From the NCBI GenBank assembly GCA_963932145.1, contig OZ010616.1, forward strand, positions 47,628,250 through 47,692,249: a DNA stretch of 64,000 bases, read 5' to 3'. Below, piece after piece: positions 58,380 to 64,000 of the stretch; the first letter of the stretch is position 1; each line of letters begins with the position of its first letter. The position numbers were made by a program, and so were the translations under genes. Under the pieces are notes generated by a model, which searched no databases, had not been told where the DNA came from, and saw nothing but the letters and a program-made list of their open reading frames with translations. The stretch comes from Acanthosepion lycidas (lineage: Eukaryota; Mollusca; Cephalopoda; Sepiida; Sepiidae).

Positions 58380-60952
58380 CCTTTAAAGAATATTGTCTAA
58401 GGAACATTCCTTTATAGAATATAGATCTAGGGAGTATTCGTCCAATGAATATCGGTCTAAGGAGAATTCGTCTCATGAATATCGGTCAAAGGAACATTCG
58501 TCTAAAGAATATCGGTCTAGGTCAACATTCGCCTAAAGAATATTGGTTTAAGAATCACTCTTGTAAAGAATATCGGTATAAAGAGCAATCGTCTAATGAA
58601 TACTGTTTTAGGGGAACATTCGTCTAATGAATATCAGTCTAAGGAATATCCATCGAAGAAACATTCGTCTAATGACTATTGGTTTGACGGGCATTCATTT
58701 AAATAATATCGGTGTAAGATACTTTCGTCTAAATATCAGTATGAGGTAAATTTGTCTATGGTACATTCGTCTAAAGAATATCGGTCTAAGGAACAATCGT
58801 CTAATGAATATTAGAAGAACATTTATCTAAAAATATATCGGTCTAAGAAACTTTCGTCTAATGATTAATGGCCTAAGGAGCATTCGTCTAAAGAACATCA
58901 GTTTAAGGAACATTCGACTAATTTATATCGGTCTAAGGAACATTCGTATAATAAATACAGTTCTAAGGAACATTCGTCTAATGAATATCCGTGCAAGGAG
59001 CAATCGTTTAAAGAATATTAGTCTAAGGGACATTCGTCTAATGAATATCGGTCTAAGGAATATTCGTTTAAAGAATATTTGTGTAAGGAACATACATGTA
59101 ATCAACATTGGTTTAATGAACATTCGTCTAATGAATATCCGTGTAAGGAGCATTCGTTTAAACAATATTGTTCTAAGGAACATTCATCTAATAATTATCG
59201 GTCAAAGGAATATTCGTTTAAAGAATATTGATGTAAGGAATATTCAATTAACGAATATTGGTCTAATAAACATTTGTCTAATGAATATCTGCGTAAGTAG
59301 TATTCGTTTAAAAAATATTGGTCTAAGGAACATTCGTCTAATGAATATCGGTCAAAGGAACTTTCGTTTAAAGAATATTGGTGTAAGGAACATTCATTTA
59401 ATGAACATTTGTCTCATGAATATCCGTGCAAGGAGCAATCGTTTAAAGAATATTGGTCTAAGGAACATTCGTCTAATGAATATCCGTGCAAGGAGCATTC
59501 GTTTAAAGAATATTGGTGTAAGGAACATTCGTCTAATGAATATCGGTCTATGGAATATTCGTTAAAGAATATTGGTGTAAGGAATATTCATGTAATTAAT
59601 ATTGGTCTAATGAACATTCTTCTAATGAATATCCGCGTAAGCAGCATTCGTTTGAAGAATATTGGTCTAAGGAACATTCGTCTAATGAATATCCGTGCAA
59701 GGAGCATTCGTTTAAAGAATATTGGTCTAAGGAACATTCGCCTAATGAATATCGGTCTAAGGAATATTCGTTTAAAGAATATTGGTGTAAGCAACATACA
59801 TGTAATGAATATTGGTCTAATGAACATTCTTCTAATGAATATCAGTTCGGAAGAATATTCGTTTAAAGAATATTGGTGTAAGGAACATTCATTTACTGAA
59901 TATTAGTCTAATGAACATTCGTCTAAAGTATATCGGTTTAAGGAACATTCGTCTAATGAATGTCGGTCCAAGGAAAATTCGTCTAATGAATATACATGTA
60001 AGGAACATTCGCCTAAATAATATCAGTCTAAGAATCATTCTTGTAAAGAATATCGGTATAAAGAGCATTTGTCTAATGAATACCGGTTTAGGGGAACATT
60101 CGTCTGAAGAATATCAGTTTAAGTAACATCCGTGTAATTAATGTTTTTCTAAGGAGCATTCATCTAAAGAACATTCGTGTAGGGAACATTCGTCTAAAGA
60201 ATATCGGTTTAAGGGGCATTCGTGTAATGAATAATTGTCTAAGCAGTAATCGTCTATAGAATATAGGTCTACAGAACATTCGTCTCATGAATATTGGTTT
60301 CAGAAACATTCGTCTAAAAACATCGGTTTAAGGAACATTTCTCTTAAGATTATCTGTTTAAGGAACATTCGTCTAAAGAATATTGGTTTAAGCGACATTC
60401 CTCTGAAGAATGTCGTTTTAAAGAACATTCGTCTAATGGATGTCGGTCTAACGCTCATTCGCTGAATGAATGCTGATCTAAGGAACTCTAATGAATATTG
60501 GTCTAAGGGACATTCGTCTAAACAATATCGATCTATGGAATATTCGTCTAATGAATATCGGTCTAAGGAGCATTCGTTTAAAGAATATTGATCGAAGGAG
60601 CATTCGTCTAATGAATATCGGCTGAAGGAACATTTGTCTAATGAATATTGGTCTAAGGACCATTCGTTTATAGAATATTGGTCTGTGGAATAGTCACCTA
60701 AGCAATAACGGTGTAAGAAACATTCGTCTAAAGAATTTCGGTCTATAGAACATTTGTCTAATAAATATCGATCTAAGGAACATTCCTCTAAAGAATATCT
60801 ATCTAAGGAACATTCGTCTAATGAATATTGGATTAAGGAACATTCGTCAAATGGATATTGGTCTAAGGAATATTCATCTAAAGAATATTGGTCTACGAGA
60901 AACGTGTCGAAGTGCATTTGACTATAAAATACTCGTGTGAGAACCATTGGTC
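58380..60952. repeat. 30-bp satellite array, segment 3 (about 86 units) with 150-bp higher-order repeat
   Basis: From 58981 the units cycle in a fixed order of five: ATGAATATCCGTG(T/C)AAGGAG type, AAGAATATTGGTCTAAGGAA type, ATGAATATCGGTCTAAGGAA type, AAGAATATTGGTGTAAGGAA type, ATGAATATTGGTCTAATGAA type. The cycle restarts at 59131 and 59281 (150 bp each). At 59401 one cycle carries only half a unit (15 bp) and the phase shifts by 15. Later cycles (59476-59850) are irregular. The array fades out after about 60895. Confidence 0.95.
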
Positions 60953-63220
60953 TATAATCATATTTTTTAAATAAATTAACATTTTATTCATGTACAAAAT
61001 ACTGAATTTTATTGAAAATCACTTTCTAACAGAACAGTATTTAAGGCACATAGCAACTGTATTTTCTAATGATACATGTAGGCGATAAGCATTTATTGGC
61101 ATACATTGTCTCTCTATATTAATACAACCCACATTACACCTACAAAATTCTACAAAATTGAAAAGACTTAAAAATTATTCTATTTATTACGGAAGAATTT
61201 ATAAAAAAAAATTCAATAAAATTTTAATTATCTGATTGTTTTAGGATTTAAAAATTGACGTTCTTTGTTTTGTTTCTAACAATGATTATATTGCTCAGTC
61301 CATGGTAGGGGTTATCCTGACTTAGTGGAAAAATGTATTGTTCTAATGTCTTATTTTAAATCCGATGACATTGTGTGTGTGTGTGTATATTAACTGGCAC
61401 AAACACATGTAAGTCACCCACTCGCAACACAGTCATACATACAGGCATGCAAACTCACACGAAGATAGTGTGTGATGGAGAGAGAATCATCTTTTATAAT
61501 GTTGATTGGTGAAAATATTAAAATATATTTAATATTCAAATATTACTTAATGCTTATTCGTTAACATTTTATGTTGTCTATATATAAATATTAATAATAT
61601 ATGAACTGGGTCGGTTTATTGTAGATACAATCAAAATGGACGTATTTGCTTTTGAAATGAAGGCCACAAAACAAAACAAAAATGGAAAAAAAAAAAAACG
61701 GTACCCTATATTTTTAAAAAATAACCAAAAAATCAAGGAATTATCCGATCTAAATGAAATTTTCAGAATTTATTTACCAATTTTACACTGCATAGGATAT
61801 TTTATTAGAAAACTTTGTAGAAATGATTTGGGGGTTAGTTACTTCGTCATTTCATTAATACTGTAAGATTGAGTGCGATGACAAATATTTTTTTTATACT
61901 TTTATAAAGAAAGATCCTTTTTTCAGTAAAATGTTTGCAATATCAAACGAGAAAATCTTGAAAATTTGTCCTGAAAAATTACAAAAATAATTCAATAAAA
62001 CGAAAAAATATTTTTTATTGAGAATTGCATAATTTAAGAAAACACATTTTCTTTGAGATTTGAGAGGTAAAAAAATCTCTACAATAAATATTTTTTTTAA
62101 AAATTGACTAATAATTTCTTGTCTGGTTTTGAAATTTTTCCGTTTGCTGATGCCTCTAAAAGAGATTTGAAAAAAAAAAAAAAAAAATGAAAAGTTTTAT
62201 GCAATTTTCACATCAGAAATAATTTTAAAAGAATCTTATTTTATTTATTATTTTTACAATCGTTAGATTATTTTTTTGAACGGAAGATCAAATAGGGAAT
62301 AATTCAATAACTCAGAATTACGTCCCTGTAGGTTGTATAAGATTAATAATTAATGTCTGGCAACTGGTATTTAAATTTTATGTCATTGGTAGCTGAAATA
62401 ATGCAAAAAGAAGGCAATCAATAAAAAAAGATCATCGAGTCAATGCGAACGAGCCTTTTCTTAGCTACATAGTATGTGCTTTGCTAAGATAATCCATAAA
62501 CATCGCAATTCAGTAAGTCTTTTTCCCTATTTTGTTTTTTCTTTTTGTCTTTTGTAGCGACACTTCCTTTTGTTTAATAAATGTTATTAAAATAATTTAA
62601 AAAAAAAACTGATTTGGGGCAGTTAAATAAATAGGTGTTTTTCGCTATATTTTGAGCGAACAGTAAAATTATATTTTCCTAAAATTCTGTTAATTAATCA
62701 TTAATGTTCGTAATTTTTTTGTAACTCATATATAGATTTTTAAATTTTCTGTCATCATCTTTCAATTAAAATGGCCGATCCGAGATAAATTAACCATAAG
62801 AGCGTTCTAAAATATCTTAAAACCTTACTGAAATGCATAAAAACATTTTTTATAGATTAGCTGAAGGCTATTATTTTTAAAAATAGAACAAACATTTTAC
62901 TAAAAAGGAGACATTTTAAGTACATTTTAAAGGGTTTTTTGCTCAAATTTTAGCGGTGCTTAGTTTATTGTAACAGATTCTAGGATTATGAAGAACAGAA
63001 ATGTAATGTGGTCTGTCAGAAGTAGTTTTTTTTTTTTTTTAAAGCCTAAACCTAAAAATCACTTTCTAAAGTATATTCAGGGATATGTGAATCACCCCAA
63101 TGGGTCCTAAGATACCTAGCAAGTTTGGGAAAATTTTTTTAGATCTTATATTTTCAAATTCACGATTGAATGTTTCGTATATATTGCAAACTACAGTAAT
63201 TTTAATTCCCAAGAGCACAT
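60953..63220. other. AT-rich stretch, one dispersed repeat, no gene
   Basis: 61195-61350 is the second copy of the 48780-49260 repeat. A 76-codon ORF at 61636 (start MDVFAFEMKATKQNKNGKKK) has no recognisable domain and crosses an A12 run, so I do not call it a gene. A short TG tract is at 61374-61388. Confidence 0.4.
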
Positions 63221-63225
63221 ATATC

Positions 63226-63560
63226 GTACATTATTTACATTATTCGGACTATTGTCCTCGTCTTTGTCGCCATATTTATTACAACGTTTCGGCCGTTGTA
63301 CGCTCCGGCCATCTTCAGTAATAAGGAGGGCCAGAGAAAAGCGATAATAACAACAAAAGTTGCAATATGAGCTCTGGTAAAAATATGAATGGTAACAGCA
63401 AAAATTGCAATATAAGCACTGATAAAAATGGTTACTGAGACATTAGGTTTATAATACCCAGAAATTCATACACAGATGGAACAGTGGATAAGGGTGTTGG
63501 ACCCAAAGACAGTTCAATACCCAGTTACTTTACGTTTTGGGTACGAAATTAAAGTTACAT
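63226..63560 (+). mobile_element. Penelope-associated terminal repeat (third copy)
   Basis: TTATTTACATTATTCGGACT, TTGTCCTCGTC and ACAACGTTTCGGCCGTTGTA with CGGCCATCTTCAG match 27322 and 35536 but are better preserved. The stretch ending near 63530 (ACAGTGGATAAGGGTGTTGG, CAGTTCAATACCCAG) again looks tRNA-like. Confidence 0.45.
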
Positions 63561-64000
63561 GAGCTTCGAAAGATCGTAACGAGAAATGTACTTTCCTTCA
63601 AAAGGGCATGGGATTACTTGTCAATCATTTATTAGCCATATATAAAATACATGTGAAAATATCGGTTTATTAAATTTTATTCCATTTCCTTTTACCTTTG
63701 TGAGTAATTACAAAAACCTGTTATTTACATGTGGGAGTGAAGACGAAAATAAACACCAACACAATCAATCATCAAATGACAAAAAAACGGTTTCTGGGTC
63801 GGAGGATCCTTGCATTCTTCCGGTTAATAAATTAATTCTTTGAAAATAAGTATTTAAAATTTTTCAACGAACGGGTCCCATTCCCACCGGTAATAAAAAA
63901 ACAAAAAAACAAAACAAAAAAAAACATGTAAAGAGTATATAAGCAAAGTTTATAGACCAGATAAGCTAGTAAGGAGAAGGAACAGCAGCATACGATACGT
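63561..64000. other. No gene seen
   Basis: AT-rich sequence with an A-rich patch near 63890-63925. Confidence 0.4.

Noticed and set aside
54190..60952. CRISPR-like array
   Set aside because: There are no unique spacers: repeats are contiguous, degenerate and 15/30 bp, in animal DNA.
61636..61866. 76-codon ORF
   Set aside because: Crosses a poly-A run, no domain, no splice or promoter support.

Overview
This is eukaryotic (animal) nuclear DNA: very AT-rich, with spliced exons, long A/T and TA/CA microsatellites, and many decayed metazoan transposons (LINE, Penelope-like, LTR, hAT, Tc1/mariner, pogo/Tigger, Helitron, tRNA- and 5S-derived SINEs). The mix and texture suggest a mollusc, perhaps a cephalopod. 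That is inference: no gene in the window fixes the species. No bacterial or viral genome and no intact autonomous transposon is visible.

Region by region. 1-5.6 kb: the 3' end of one plus-strand gene. Two phase-compatible exons (1561-1682 and 5480-5597, ending in TGA) flank a 3.8 kb intron that holds a foldback hairpin, a hAT remnant with its target duplication and an almost perfect 33-bp minisatellite of 40.5 copies. 5.6-26 kb: no firm gene; a pogo/Tigger element with a MITE nested in it, LINE 3' ends, tRNA SINEs, hAT MITEs, a transposase remnant and a 0.76 kb inverted repeat. 26-38 kb: two solo LTRs with 4-bp target duplications, an 81-bp mariner MITE resembling human MADE1, a DDE transposon, two Penelope-like remnants in opposite orientation and two copies of a composite 5S rRNA-tRNA SINE. 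39.6-41 kb: a 106-bp minisatellite. 44-46 kb: a Helitron and a second copy of the 28-kb DDE transposon. 50.7-52.4 kb: a Tc1/mariner-type transposase pseudogene framed by inverted arrays of a 20-bp-phased motif. 54.2-60.95 kb: a large satellite of about 170 units of 30 bp, itself a dimer of a 15-bp unit, with 150-bp higher-order repeats and two solo LTRs inserted cleanly. 61-64 kb: repeat fragments only.

The window is therefore the tail of one gene plus a repeat-rich intergenic tract. The least ordinary structures are the 15/30-bp satellite, the transposon with iterated phased termini, the 5S-tRNA SINE and the homogeneous 33-bp minisatellite in the terminal intron. Nearly all long open frames are translations of tandem repeats and are not presented as genes.
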